Shown here: piece by piece, positions 10,601 through 20,176 of the stretch | Layout of the letters: each line of letters opens with the position of its first letter | Numbering within the stretch: position 1 is the stretch's first letter | Assembly: GCA_001970955.1 (NCBI GenBank) | Contig: MPUH01000195.1 | Coordinates: 20,455-84,454, forward strand | Source of the DNA: Stentor coeruleus | Lineage: Eukaryota; Ciliophora; Heterotrichea; Heterotrichida; Stentoridae | DNA: 64,000 bases | Direction: 5' to 3' | Translations under genes and position numbers: made by a program | Notes under the pieces: model-generated | Seen by the model: only the letters and a program-made list of their open reading frames with translations | Database searches by the model: none | Told to the model about the DNA's origin: nothing

Positions 10601-13600
10601 ATTTTATCAGCCAAACACCCAATTATAGGTGGAAGAAAATGCCTAGCTAAATTTTTACTTTCCATACCTAAAGCTGCGGCAAGTTTACCTGTAAGTAATA
10701 AAGTCTGTCTTACTAAAGATTTATTTGGATCAGAAATTCGTCCAACAAGAGGTTTTATAATGATTTCAAGCCCAGTTTGAACAATTCTCATACCATTAGA
10801 ATCTAAGATTCCTTCAAAATCATCAAGACCTTCTTTACGGATTTTCCAATTAGCATCAGCAAGTTTTTTAAGCAAAGCTGGTGTGAGGAGTTTTTCTATA
10901 TTCGCCCTAGGCATAGCTTCATCTAAAGCTTTTCTTGCATCAACAACTTTTACTTCTTGTTGTCCTTTATATGTTTTAAAAGTTGCATTGGTTATAAGTT
11001 GTATTTTAGAAAACTCTTCTTGTAATACTTTCATTGTTGATTCTTTTATATCAGTTAATAATGGTATAAGTTTATCTCCTATATAACTATATATGACCAT
11101 AGTTAAAGCTTGACTTGCTTTTTTTATCGCTGGGTTTGCTTGTCCAAGTCCATTTTTAGCATAATCTACAACATCTTTTAAATTCACAGTATGTGCTCCA
11201 TAATCAGAAATTGCTTTACTTATTATCCCACAACATTCAGAAACAACCTTTGGTTTATTACTCTCAGCTGTATTTTTTATAATAAGCCCAACGACAAATT
11301 TTGGTCCAAGAACAGAACATAATGATACTATACAAGAATTATAAACATCAAGAAGTTTAGCATCAGCAAGTTTTTCTAAAGCGGTTGTGTTTAATACTGA
11401 AGCTGCAGCTCTTCTTGAAATTGTATAGTTTTCACTGATGTTTTTAAAAATTTCAATAGCTGCTTTGACTACGTTGAAATTATTTTCTTTCCAATCTTTG
11501 ACTGTACTACGGACANATACTGAAGCTGCAGCTCTTCTTGAAATTGTATAGTTTTCACTGATGTTTTTAAAAATTTCAATTGCTGCTTTGACTACGTTGA
11601 AATTATTTTCTTTCCAATCTTTGACTGTACTACGGACGAATCGAAGAATTGGTTCGTTTTGGGAATTGACAAGATCAGAGTTTTCTGCGATCCATTCAGA
11701 AAGTTTTTGTAGTCCGGCTTGCTTTTCTTTCCAGGCGTTATCTTTGAGTTGGCCAAGCATGTCAGCAGGAAGGAAACCAGTAACAATATTTTCAGCTTCT
11801 TCAGCAGAAATAGCGTTGTTAGCATCTTCTTCTTCTTTTTCTTGAACTTTAGGTGTAGGTTGTGCTCCAGTTTTTCCTACAGATGTGTTTGAGGTAGTTT
11901 TAGGTTGTTCTTTTTTCGGTGTTGGGGGTGGATTTTTATTATTTTCAGCTTTAGCTTTCTCTTTTTTTTCCTCAGGAGCTTTACTTGCAGGTTGTGGTGT
12001 ATTCGGGACATTATTTGCGCTTGCACCACCAGCTTCTTCAATTTTCTTCATTTTTGCTGCAGGTAAATCTTTGATTATCGGGTTAAGAACTTCTGGACAT
12101 TTATTCAACAATACAGCCAAAAGTTTAAATGATGCTTGTCTAACATCAGGTGTAGAATCGTCTGTATTTTTTTTCATAATAGCTCCAATAATCTTAGCTT
12201 GTGATTTAGTTTCATTAGGGGGGATTCTATCAAACAATCTTTCTAAAAACTGACAAGTATTTGTTTTAACAGATGGCGTTTTATCTTCAAGAGCTTCTTT
12301 AAAATCTTCAATACACTGTTCTAAAGACAAACTGAGCATAAGGTTATCTAAACTACTATGCGCTTCTTGTAAAACCAAAGTTTTTTTATCTTTAAATTTC
12401 TGAAGTATCACAGGTAAAAACTGTTTCGCGTAATTATCAAAATATTTTCTTTGACCTTTAGCTAACAACCCAACTAGTTTCATAGTTTGAAGCATAACAT
12501 TAACATTGCTATCATTAATCAATCTTTTAGCTAACGTAACTAGCTCAATAGCACTTTTTTCAGCTAATTTAGGATAATCAGCTTCTTTATTTAATTCTTC
12601 AAGTGCTGCTTTTTTCTCAGTCCATTTTTCCATAGCTAATACTGTATTACACCACTTTTCCCCATATTTGTTAAAAATATCTTTAGCATCTGCCATTTCG
12701 TATATATCTATTGGTTTAGCTGCACTAACTCCAGACTCAAGCATTTTTTTAGCTTGTGCTTCTTCACATTTTAACCATCTAGTTGGGACAGGGATTTCTG
12801 TTATTTCAGCAAATGCTTTTTCTAATTCATCTTGTTGAGGTTTTTTAAGCTTTTCCACATTAGGTTTGATAAGATCTCTTACCCAGCGGAAACATTCTTT
12901 ATAGAAATTCAAAGCCTCACCACGGACTTGAGGATTACTTGCTGCAGCGTATTTTTCAATTATCCCGACAAATGGTTTGAATGACAGTTTTTTAGCCCCA
13001 AATGCACACATGATAGTATTTACAGCTAACATAGCTGCTTGTTGAACTTTAATGTTTTTATTGTTAAGACAGGAAATAAGACCGTTATTGAAAGCTTCGA
13101 AATTGTCTTTGTGGATTGAAAACAAGTCTTGAATTATGTTGGTTGACTCGTTTTTTATTGTTGGTTTAGCACTGGCCATTCCTTTTTCTACTAGAACTTT
13201 GACTAGACCTTCACATGAACTAAGGGTCATATCAGGTTGGTTTTCTATGTAAACTTTAAGCAAATCCAGAGCTTTTTCTTGAGCTCCAGGGTTAGAATCG
13301 GATATATACTTGACAAGTCCAGAAGAATAATCAGAGTATGGGCCATTTTTGTTGCTTTTGAGAATTATTGTCAGCTCTTCGTAAGCTTTGCAGCGTGTTT
13401 TCCAGGTTTTGGAGTCGATTCTCTTTTCTAAAGGGCCTGTTTCTTCTTTTTCCTGCTCTTCAGGAGCTTCTTCGTCAGGTAATTTGTAGGCTCCACGGGC
13501 TAGAAGTGGAACCTCACCTTCTTTTGCTTCACTTTCTGGGAGTTGATAAGAACCTCCTTTTAGAGGAATATCGTCTGATGGGATATCGTAAGCTCCTTTT

Positions 13601-13632
13601 CCACCAATAGGTATATCATCAGGTTCGTTCAT
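7621..13632 (-). CDS. XMAP215/Dis1/ch-TOG family microtubule polymerase
   Basis: A multi-TOG protein that binds tubulin and promotes microtubule growth at plus ends and organising centres. After a 55-residue acidic N-terminus the product has TOG-like HEAT arrays at roughly 55-280 (SKTWKTRCKAYEELTIIL), 325-540 (WTEKKAALEELN), 640-900 (NAWKEKQAGLQKLSEWI), 930-1150 (ANWKIRKEGLDDFEGIL) and 1265-1475 (DFKKQVEGVGHFTTMV). A further C-terminal helical array lies near 1680-1870. Ser/Pro/Lys-rich linkers separate them. About 1,960-2,000 residues fits the five-TOG animal and plant members. An N at 11516 lies inside TOG3, between two near-identical 121-nt copies, giving a 41-residue duplication that is probably an assembly artefact. 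The start is the ATG at 13632. It lies upstream of, and on the same strand as, nothing shared with CLASP except orientation. Confidence 0.95.
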   Translation of the reverse strand: MNEPDDIPIGGKGAYDIPSDDIPLKGGSYQLPESEAKEGEVPLLARGAYKLPDEEAPEEQEKEETGPLEKRIDSKTWKTRCKAYEELTIILKSNKNGPYSDYSSGLVKYISDSNPGAQEKALDLLKVYIENQPDMTLSSCEGLVKVLVEKGMASAKPTIKNESTNIIQDLFSIHKDNFEAFNNGLISCLNNKNIKVQQAAMLAVNTIMCAFGAKKLSFKPFVGIIEKYAAASNPQVRGEALNFYKECFRWVRDLIKPNVEKLKKPQQDELEKAFAEITEIPVPTRWLKCEEAQAKKMLESGVSAAKPIDIYEMADAKDIFNKYGEKWCNTVLAMEKWTEKKAALEELNKEADYPKLAEKSAIELVTLAKRLINDSNVNVMLQTMKLVGLLAKGQRKYFDNYAKQFLPVILQKFKDKKTLVLQEAHSSLDNLMLSLSLEQCIEDFKEALEDKTPSVKTNTCQFLERLFDRIPPNETKSQAKIIGAIMKKNTDDSTPDVRQASFKLLAVLLNKCPEVLNPIIKDLPAAKMKKIEEAGGASANNVPNTPQPASKAPEEKKEKAKAENNKNPPPTPKKEQPKTTSNTSVGKTGAQPTPKVQEKEEEDANNAISAEEAENIVTGFLPADMLGQLKDNAWKEKQAGLQKLSEWIAENSDLVNSQNEPILRFVRSTVKDWKENNFNVVKAAIEIFKNISENYTISRRAAASVXVRSTVKDWKENNFNVVKAAIEIFKNISENYTISRRAAASVLNTTALEKLADAKLLDVYNSCIVSLCSVLGPKFVVGLIIKNTAESNKPKVVSECCGIISKAISDYGAHTVNLKDVVDYAKNGLGQANPAIKKASQALTMVIYSYIGDKLIPLLTDIKESTMKVLQEEFSKIQLITNATFKTYKGQQEVKVVDARKALDEAMPRANIEKLLTPALLKKLADANWKIRKEGLDDFEGILDSNGMRIVQTGLEIIIKPLVGRISDPNKSLVRQTLLLTGKLAAALGMESKNLARHFLPPIIGCLADKMNLLRADALTAVNKWAEEAGLDVVIAHSSAPLCIENPELRSELLAWLLDHKDKFKENDMKPYIQGTLACLQDKTAPIRTKAESLFAEIVECVGFEAFRPYLKDIKPAVMNTLNTIFDKYKQKGPPELELNQSVSLPTASRPSRITKEASQSNRSGSKESQKSRTGMPTRISSESDLKSSFKKNDIRSNKVSVLVEISIVIPGSKIKRLEQEAKCKWSVEDIRNDYQEKLKEQMRTATTPDLFALMYHNDFKKQVEGVGHFTTMVNSMTREFIEILDIVFRWVWVRFQENANTQLIKGILEMLETLVNTLNKEGYKLHEVEANLFLPIICEKSGQNNVQFKNMIRSIIHNSARIYNPEKIFIFVVNGCNSKNTRSKVECLEELSELVKEFGIEICQGKDIKAIAKHASSSDNNVRTAAVQTMGEIYKLKGDQVWQIIGEVPDKVKDLFEQRFKAVKPKTLTKEASIVSKIQTPKNKSFCASFDTSRSTTPNLPSDTREPKLSIESYDSRDTKSLAHEINGSKPQNIRTGKEAHRTLPPAHCNKPMSPPTEENKIPSIPNARITPTLDIQETSPNLSPEIPKISEEKRITDIEPPNESLLYDRNKIPESILLEPLKFDESTSEMSKNIEILHNGDMSARVDALVNINDYVVNKLESHKEELQRNANNLADALTAVIIITFDKPLGEIPLRFAKYFLNVVNKVCCTKIIMRELNETSLFALSEQILIRLLTEELEKLGEKSEGEAMLKTLNGTMLRILEHCKPTRIIVVLIRLMTKYKTTNSLQKMTGLIIRCLLKLTKIMNGLIHQIEVEKLLLVMHEYLSGSTNAGVEDVGSKTMKTILTEIVKLQGISIWQSYEEVRKHSIPDVHIEKWIKVLLNNTTNQSNNIISTNTEIKDLEVITVNEIQQKSNEDMENKTKKKDVSENANIGGCNLQDFKERLSMMKQRYGIATPATQSTDMTATLDNLRSKVMKKPEENTPSSLSDIKSRIQSFKTSK
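11394..11637. repeat. Direct 121-nt duplication around an N (likely assembly join)
   Basis: Positions 11394-11514 and 11517-11637 match at every base except one (A at 11458, T at 11581), with AN between them. The 123-nt offset is a multiple of three, so the frame survives and hides the problem. The pattern fits two contig ends that overlap but were joined with one N. The single mismatch could be allelic or an error. Confidence 0.85.
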
Positions 13633-14855
13633 ATTAAAAACTATTATTATGAGGATTATAATATAAATAAACTAACATTTCTTGGAGGATTTTGATAATT
13701 ATGGAAGAATAAGGGATTTTGATTGTTAGAAAGATGTAGTTTTATAATGTTAGAGAAAGAGGAAAATTTATCAGCTTATGGATGGGATGCAAAAAAGATA
13801 TGGTAAAATTTGGGGATTTTTTTTATGGAAAAGATAAATTTAAATAGTATTGTGATTTAGATTTTACTAAAATATAAGAAAATTATTATAGTTTAATGAT
13901 ATGGAATGTTAAAGAGAGGATTGATACTCTGTTATTATAAACTTTCAATAAAATTCAATGTTTGCTTATAAATTATAAGTGTTTTAACACGCGCTTAAGA
14001 GTTTATTAAGATGGTAGCTAATTTACTTTGAGCAATAGAATAGTATTGTGAGATAGAGCAGAAAAATTAAGATTAATTTAATGCAGAGACGGGTAAAAAA
14101 ATATGATATAATATGATATTAAGATGATTCTTCAGGGCAGAATAAAAGAAGAAGGTTCCTATAAGAATTAATCAAAGTTATTCACAAACCAATGAGGGTG
14201 CAGGTTTTAACTTCACTTTAACTTTCACAATTTTTTTCAGTTCATAAAAAAGAATTTTCTTTTCATCAAATATTATTGAAGGAATACAATAAACTATAAA
14301 ATTCTAGCATAATTCAATTTTATTTTAGATTGGAAGTCTTTTTTATGATTTATACTTGAACTTATTCTTTTATAAAATTTAGTAAATATACTCACAGACA
14401 ACTTTGAGTTCATCGCATAAGAATCATAAAAACTAAGTATCCTACAAAATTTATTATATTCACAAGTATTCAATCATCTAAAATTCAATCACTTTAAAAA
14501 AATTGACTTCAACATCAAATTATACAATCATGCTTTAAAATTTTTAATTTATTCACAAACTAAAAAAAATTAATACCGAAGCCCTAAATTTATTTTCCAA
14601 TACAAATTCTACAAAATAAAAAACCATCTAAGCCATACCTCACTTTTGCTTTACCAAAAAATTATCTTCACATCAAAAAATCTCAAAAAAAACTATAAAA
14701 ATTTCCAAACCTTTCACTTTCCAACCCAGCCAAAAACCTATCAAAAGCCTACAAAAAATCCATTAAATCCCAATTTTACTATTAAACCTCACCTAAAAAA
14801 AGCCCTTTTTGCCAACAAAAAAACAAAACTCTAAAAATTGTTAAATATTATTATT
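13633..14855. other. Intergenic between XMAP215 and CLASP genes
   Basis: 1.2 kb of AT-rich sequence. The part next to 13632 should carry the XMAP215 upstream region, and the part next to 14856 the CLASP 3' flank. An open frame at 14646-14834 on the plus strand is only Lys/Asn/Pro low complexity and is not called. No RNA gene was seen. Confidence 0.4.
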
Positions 14856-17606
14856 CTATGATGATAATCTTCTTTGTATATAAATCGTCACTAGTTTTTG
14901 TTGACTAGGAGTAAGTTCTTCAAGATATTCTGTAAATTCATTTTGCATCATCGCCTGTATTTCTACAAGGCAAAATACCACAGACTTTCTAACATCAGCA
15001 TTACTATGATTCAAAGAGTCTTTCATTTGATTAATAATAATTCGCATAAGTCCCATAAGACCAGTTGGTTTCGTTACAATGATAATTTTAGTTAAAATTC
15101 TAATAAATGCTTGTGTTGCTGGGGAATCATTATTTTTCACATATTGTATAATAATAGGAATAATATTAGAAGCTGATAAGCCCATGACAAGTTCTTCCAT
15201 ACATTCTTCAGTTGTTTGAAGAATATGCCTATTATCAAGATAATATCCTTTACTCATTATCCTCAAACAGTCATTTATATAATTTTGGCATAAATTTTTA
15301 CGTTTTTTTGTGATATTATAAAATATTAACAACGCAGTTTCAGTTAATGAATTATCTTCAACGCACTCTTCACATTTGTTTAGTATATCTTTTATTGATC
15401 TTTCCCATATATTATCATCACCTTCATCATTAAGTTTTTGGATTTTCTTTAAAGTTTCATGTTTTGGTATAGGAGATGCTCCTTTATTTTCTTCTTTTAT
15501 TAAAGGTGAACTTAGTTTAGCATCTTCACGTACAGGTTTTCTTATTTCTTGAATTTGATCTTGTCCTAAATTCCCAGTTTTATCTGAGTTTTTTTGTACA
15601 ATCGCAACTTGAGTTATAACAGCTGTTGGTCTTTTAAATTCTTGTGATACAATTGTTGTAGGTGTTTTTTTAATCTCTTGACTCACAGTTGGTGTAGGTG
15701 TTTTTTTAATTTCTTGAGTTACAGTCACAGTTGGTGTTTTTTTTATTTCTTGAGTTATAACAGATGTTGATATTTTTTTCACTTCCTGTAATTGTGCAAC
15801 AGGTTTTTGAAACTCTTTATATGACTCTTTAATCTGTTCTCTAAATAAAGGTTCTAATGGTGATGAAGTTTCAATAAGAATTGTTCTGAAGAATTTAAGG
15901 TCGTTTTGAGGAAGTTCGTTAATAATGTTTGAGCTTGCAATACGATTTTTAGTAATACATAATTCGAATGATGGCATGACAACTTTTACACAGTTCCTAG
16001 GGATTTCTTTTAAGACAAAAATCAGTTTTAAAATGTAGTTTTTGATGTTGGAATTTAGAGTGAAGAAATCAGTTGATGAGTCAGCAAGAAAATGCATAAC
16101 TTCGATAAATTTTATATAAGAAGTTGGTTTAAGTTCTTGAGATGAATATTTTAATAAAAGTGCAAGTAAGTCTTCAGGGATATAAATATCGATAATCAAT
16201 TCTAGTAATTTACCTGCAACTGTTATAACAAGTTCTTTACTATCACTTAAACACCCTAAAAGTTTTGGTAAAATTCTTTCTAGGGCTAGGCTAATTTTTT
16301 CAGGATAAGTATCAGTGATTGCACAAAGACTTGCTAAATCTGCAACAACTACTTTGAAATTGTTATCGATTAAATGATCTAAATGCACAGATATAATTTG
16401 ATCCCAAAGCATTTTGTTATTGCTAACTATTTTTATTGTAGCTTCTTCACAAAGTTTTTTTCTAATGCTTTCAAATGAACTTACCCTTGTTGCCCAGCTT
16501 TGATCATTTGTACTTGATATCAAAAATTCTAAACTAGGTTCTTCTTTTACTCTTTCTTCTTTTACTCTTTCTTCTTTTACCCTTTCTTCTCTTATTTTCT
16601 CTTCTCTTATTCTTTCTTCTCTTTCTCTATCTTCTCTTGGGGGTTTATCATCTTTTAAAGATTTTTCTAATGGTCTTAAATCTTTCTGAGTTATAGACTT
16701 AGCATCAGGTGTTGTCCCTCCAGTCCCACTAAGATCTTTTATTTCATTTAAACTACTTCTAGCTTTTTTTTCTATTGACTTAGTTTCAGATTTCGTCATA
16801 TTCACAACAATTCGGTTTGAATTAGCAGATGTTGACCTAGCTGGGGTGCTAGAAAATCTATTTTCAGTTAATTCACCAAAAGCTCTTTGTATTGATGCAT
16901 CAAAAGTTTGAAAAATCTTAGCTGCCCTTGCTGGGAAATAAGCTCTATAGTTTAAAAAAGCTTTTCTTGCTATAGCTCTTGTATCATTATTCGCATCATG
17001 AACAGCTAATTTAAGCCCTTGTTCAATCTTATCAAGAAAACCAGTTTTACTACTTGCAGCATATTCAAAAACTTCACATGGATACAATTCAAGCATTAAC
17101 TGTAGAAAAGTTATAGCTTTAATTCTAATGTTTGGATTTTTACATGAAAATTGTTCAAGGGTTTTTGGAATTAAACGCCATGTTACTACAGATCTAATGA
17201 TTTCTATATAACAATCTGAACCTGTTTCTGCCAAAATTTTGTTACCAGAGTTTATAAGACGATATAAAACATCAGAAAGTCTTTCAGCACACAAATCAAA
17301 AGAGTCACCCATTACTTGAGCTGCACTAATTATTGTGATTGTAGCTTCTTTAACAACTGCAGAACGAAGGTCCTGCAATTGGATTGATAAAGGTGCAGTG
17401 AACTTTAAGAATAATGCTGGAAAGTTCTCGAAGGCTATGTATTCAGAAGAAATTATTGACTGCATTCTTTTAAGGGCTTTCATTCTTTGGTTCCAATCGA
17501 TTTCTGTTTAGATTTTACTTGTGTCAATGAGTTGGCTCCCAATTGAGTCGAATTCTCTTTCTAGGTCGGCCTCTGAAAAAATTTTAAATTCTTCAGTCTT
17601 TTTCAT
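14856..17606 (-). CDS. CLASP-family microtubule-associated protein (one 15-nt intron)
   Basis: CLASPs bind tubulin and plus ends and rescue microtubules from catastrophe. Removing a 15-nt intron (17504-17518) joins exon 1 (ATG at 17606) to the long frame and restores IDWNQRMKALKRMQSII, the first helix of the conserved CLASP TOG domain. The 911-residue product has this TOG at about 27-250 (RSAVVKEATITI, IRIKAITFLQLMLE, ARKAFLNYRAYFP). A Ser/Lys-rich linker follows with an R/KEERVKE repeat, then a second TOG-like array (about 350-560). Next comes a linker with four copies of QEIKKTPT-like repeats, and a C-terminal array (about 725-905). It lies 1.2 kb upstream of the XMAP215 gene on the same strand. 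The spliced start is better supported than the internal ATG at 17483, which would cut the first helix. Confidence 0.9.
16541..16637 (-). repeat. Minisatellite coding (K/R)EERVKE repeats in CLASP
   Basis: About six units of roughly 15 nt, close to CTTCTTTTACTCTTT on the plus strand, encode alternating EERIREEKIREERVKEE-type charged heptad-like residues in the first CLASP linker. The regular unit suggests replication slippage and probable length polymorphism. Confidence 0.8.
17504..17518 (-). other. 15-nt intron in CLASP gene
   Basis: On the minus strand it reads GTAAAATCTAAACAG, 15 nt with GT/AG ends and an in-frame TAA. Its removal joins codons as ACA A|AA ATC GAT TGG and completes the conserved W-containing first helix of the TOG domain. 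Confidence 0.9.
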
Positions 17607-18219
17607 ATTAATTTATATAAAAGTACATGAGAGTAAAGTCAGAGTAAAGTCAGATAGTGCTTAATAAAGTAATAATTTATTAACACATAAAAAATTTAAT
17701 TCAAATTTTATACAACAGAAGATAATTTTTAGTTAAAATCAAAGTTGGGCTTAGCTTCAATAAGTTTTTACTTTTTAAATTTATCCTTTCGCTTTTTACC
17801 TTTTGCAACTACTTTTTATCAGTATATTAAAGACAGTTGATGTTGGATTTGCGAAACAAAATGAAGAATCAAAAAAATTTTTAGTCTATAAGCAAATTTT
17901 CAATCCTCAAATGAAAGCAAATTATTTCTTGTCTTAATAGTTTTTTGATTAAATTTAAATTTAAAAGTGAAAGTTTCTTTTATTTTGAAAAGAGAGCTTT
18001 ATAATTCTAAAAACCTAAAATATGGAATCATTCACTTAACAAAAACTATATTATTCCAAATAAAATAATATTCTTAGCATCACCCAACAAATAAATTATT
18101 AAGTAAAGCATATCTAAACTAGCATAATTAAAACTCTGATAATTTAGTACATCCTATAAACCAATCTGAGAATTAATAATTTAATCTATTCAATCGTTTT
18201 TAGGTTAAAATTTAAATTG
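17607..18219. other. Intergenic upstream of CLASP
   Basis: 613 nt, AT-rich, with no open frame worth calling. It contains a small direct repeat of an 11-nt unit (GAGTAAAGTCA, twice, at about 17631-17652) just upstream of the CLASP start. Confidence 0.4.
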
Positions 18220-18489
18220 TTAAATCAATATATCTGGGCTTCCATGATGTTTCCATGATGCTATACTATTTTCACTTCCAATATCAGGTAATTTCATTAC
18301 TGGACAATCTTCATCTATGCAAATATTATGTGTAGCCTCATTCACAAAGCATAAAGAAGGTTTTGTCGATGGCTTAACATTTGAAATAATACTTTTATTA
18401 ACAATAGTTGAAGAGGACTCTTCAAATTTTTCAATCATCTGCTCTATGATCATATCAGTTTCTTTGGTAATGCAATTGCAGCAACCCAT
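18220..18489 (-). CDS. Small MGCC-starting protein, unknown
   Basis: This 89-residue frame begins MGCCNCITKE, with Gly2 and Cys3, Cys4 and Cys6. That arrangement matches a co-translational N-myristoylation site followed by S-acylated cysteines, as in peripheral membrane proteins. The rest has no recognised domain: an acidic helix-like stretch (about 14-27) and a Cys/Asp-rich middle (ICIDEDCPVM). It is short but its start sits in a TAAAT-type leader, and four other genes in this window begin the same way. I cannot assign a function. A single N lies at 18499, ten bases upstream of the start codon. Confidence 0.6.
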   Translation of the reverse strand: MGCCNCITKETDMIIEQMIEKFEESSSTIVNKSIISNVKPSTKPSLCFVNEATHNICIDEDCPVMKLPDIGSENSIASWKHHGSPDILI

Positions 18490-18498
18490 TTAATATAT

Positions 18499-18499
18499 N
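18499..18499. other. Single undetermined base
   Basis: An N in the leader of the gene at 18220-18489. Unlike the other three Ns in the window, the flanks do not repeat each other, so it may be an ambiguous base or a join without overlap. Confidence 0.7.
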
Positions 18500-18724
18500 C
18501 AACTATTTATCTTTAAAATTCAAGCCCATCATATGAAAAAATTGCATAATCATCTAATTTTGGCCTTTGCTAATATCAAAAAACATATTTTATCGTATAA
18601 TTTTGAAAACAAAAATGTTGTTTAAACCATTTTATTATAATATTTAAGAATTTTATACATGGCATGTATAATCTTAGCTTTTTAAACACCAATCTTATCA
18701 TCAATTATTATATATAAAGAAATA

Positions 18725-20176
18725 ATGTGGAGGAAGTTATTAGCAGGTACTGCTGTGATATCCATGAAAAGCGCCAAGTGTTCCGATTCAGGAATGGCAA
18801 CGAATGACCTTCCTGAATACACTTGGGATGAAATAAAAACCCATAAAACCCCTGGCAAATCAGTATGGATCGTCATGGGAAAAGGTGTTTACGACATTAC
18901 AAGATTTGTTGAGATGCACCCAGGAGGAGACAAAATCCTTTTAGCCGCAGGATCCTCAGCTGATGCATTTTGGAATCTCTATCGAATTCATAAACAAGAC
19001 AAAGTAAAAGATATGCTTGAAAGCTTTCGGATAGGGAATCTCAAAGGTGGAGAAAAGCTCGAAGCACTGAATGATCCATTTTCTGGAGACCCGAATCGAA
19101 GTACTCATTTCATAGCCCATACAGAAAAGGCATATAACGGAGAACTTCCGAATGATTTGTTGACTGAGAAAATTTTAACTCCAAACACTGAGTTTTTTGT
19201 AAGGAATCACTTGCCTGTTCCAGTTGTAGATGAAAATACTTATGAACTTGAACTTGTATTTGAAGATGATAAATGCACATCTTTTAATCTCAAAGATTTA
19301 AAGTCTAAATTTCCTATAGTTTCAGTTGAATCATCAATACAGTGTGCAGGTAATCGTAGATTTGAAGCTAATCAACAAGGAGTAACTAGAGGTGTTGAAT
19401 GGAGAGGAGGGGCAATTGGTAATGCAGTATGGACAGGGATAAGACTTAGAGATATTTTAAAACATTTAGGAGAAATCAATCCAGAATATAAACATGTGCA
19501 AATAGAAGCTTTAGATACTGATCCTAATGGTCCTTTTGGCACGAGTATTCCAATAGAAAAAGCTATGGACTCAGATACTATTTTAGCTTTTGAAATGAAT
19601 GGTGAAACACTTCCAAGAGATCATGGCTTCCCGGTAAGACTGATTGTCCCAGGATATGTTGGAGTAAGGAATATAAAATGGGTTAAAAGAATTACTTTAA
19701 GCACTTCTGAGTCACCTTTAATTTGGCATAAAAGAGACTATAGGCTTTTCTCCCCTAATGATTCATTAGGTAATGTTAATTTTGAAGAAAGAGAACCTGT
19801 TTATGATATGCCTGTACAGTCAGTAATTTGTTCACCTATAGATAGCACTTCATTTGATAGTAAGAATGAAAATGTCAATTTTAAAGGTTTCGCATACTCT
19901 GGAGGAGGTCGTGGGATTGTTAGAGTCGAATTAACTACCGACCACGGGGAAAGTTGGATTGAAGCTCAGCTAGAAAAAAGACAACAACGTCTTGGAAGAC
20001 GCTGGAGCTGGGCTTTTTGGAACGCCAATATTCCATCTTCTGATATAGAAAAAGAAGTTTGTGTTCGGGCTGTAGATGATGCAGGACATGGACAGCCTGA
20101 ATCGCTTAAGTCTATATGGAATTACCGTGGACTACTTACTAATTCGTGGCATTGTATCCACTTGATTAGAAAGTAA
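18725..20176 (+). CDS. Sulfite oxidase (cytochrome b5 plus molybdenum cofactor domains)
   Basis: Oxidises sulfite to sulfate at the end of sulfur amino acid breakdown, passing electrons through a b5 heme to cytochrome c in the mitochondrial intermembrane space. The 483-residue protein has a short N-terminus (MWRKLLAGTAV) that could serve as a mitochondrial presequence. A cytochrome b5 domain follows (about 29-107) with heme ligands His65 in HPGG and His89. The Moco domain (about 125-350) has the metal-binding Cys207 in SSIQCAGNRR, and the dimerisation domain ends in NYRGLLTNSWH, as in the family. Domain order and length match animal SUOX rather than the b5-free plant enzyme. Start: ATG at 18725; an internal Met at 14 is possible but would remove part of the presequence. 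Confidence 0.96.
   Translation: MWRKLLAGTAVISMKSAKCSDSGMATNDLPEYTWDEIKTHKTPGKSVWIVMGKGVYDITRFVEMHPGGDKILLAAGSSADAFWNLYRIHKQDKVKDMLESFRIGNLKGGEKLEALNDPFSGDPNRSTHFIAHTEKAYNGELPNDLLTEKILTPNTEFFVRNHLPVPVVDENTYELELVFEDDKCTSFNLKDLKSKFPIVSVESSIQCAGNRRFEANQQGVTRGVEWRGGAIGNAVWTGIRLRDILKHLGEINPEYKHVQIEALDTDPNGPFGTSIPIEKAMDSDTILAFEMNGETLPRDHGFPVRLIVPGYVGVRNIKWVKRITLSTSESPLIWHKRDYRLFSPNDSLGNVNFEEREPVYDMPVQSVICSPIDSTSFDSKNENVNFKGFAYSGGGRGIVRVELTTDHGESWIEAQLEKRQQRLGRRWSWAFWNANIPSSDIEKEVCVRAVDDAGHGQPESLKSIWNYRGLLTNSWHCIHLIRK

Noticed and set aside
7598-13610. Several open frames on the plus strand within the XMAP215 gene (for example 8210-8665, 11885-12253)
   Set aside because: They are antisense to a strongly supported gene, have no recognisable domain and reflect its Lys/Glu-rich codons read in reverse.
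14646-14834. 62-codon plus-strand frame, Lys/Asn/Pro-rich
   Set aside because: Low-complexity AT-rich sequence without domain or leader; likely chance.
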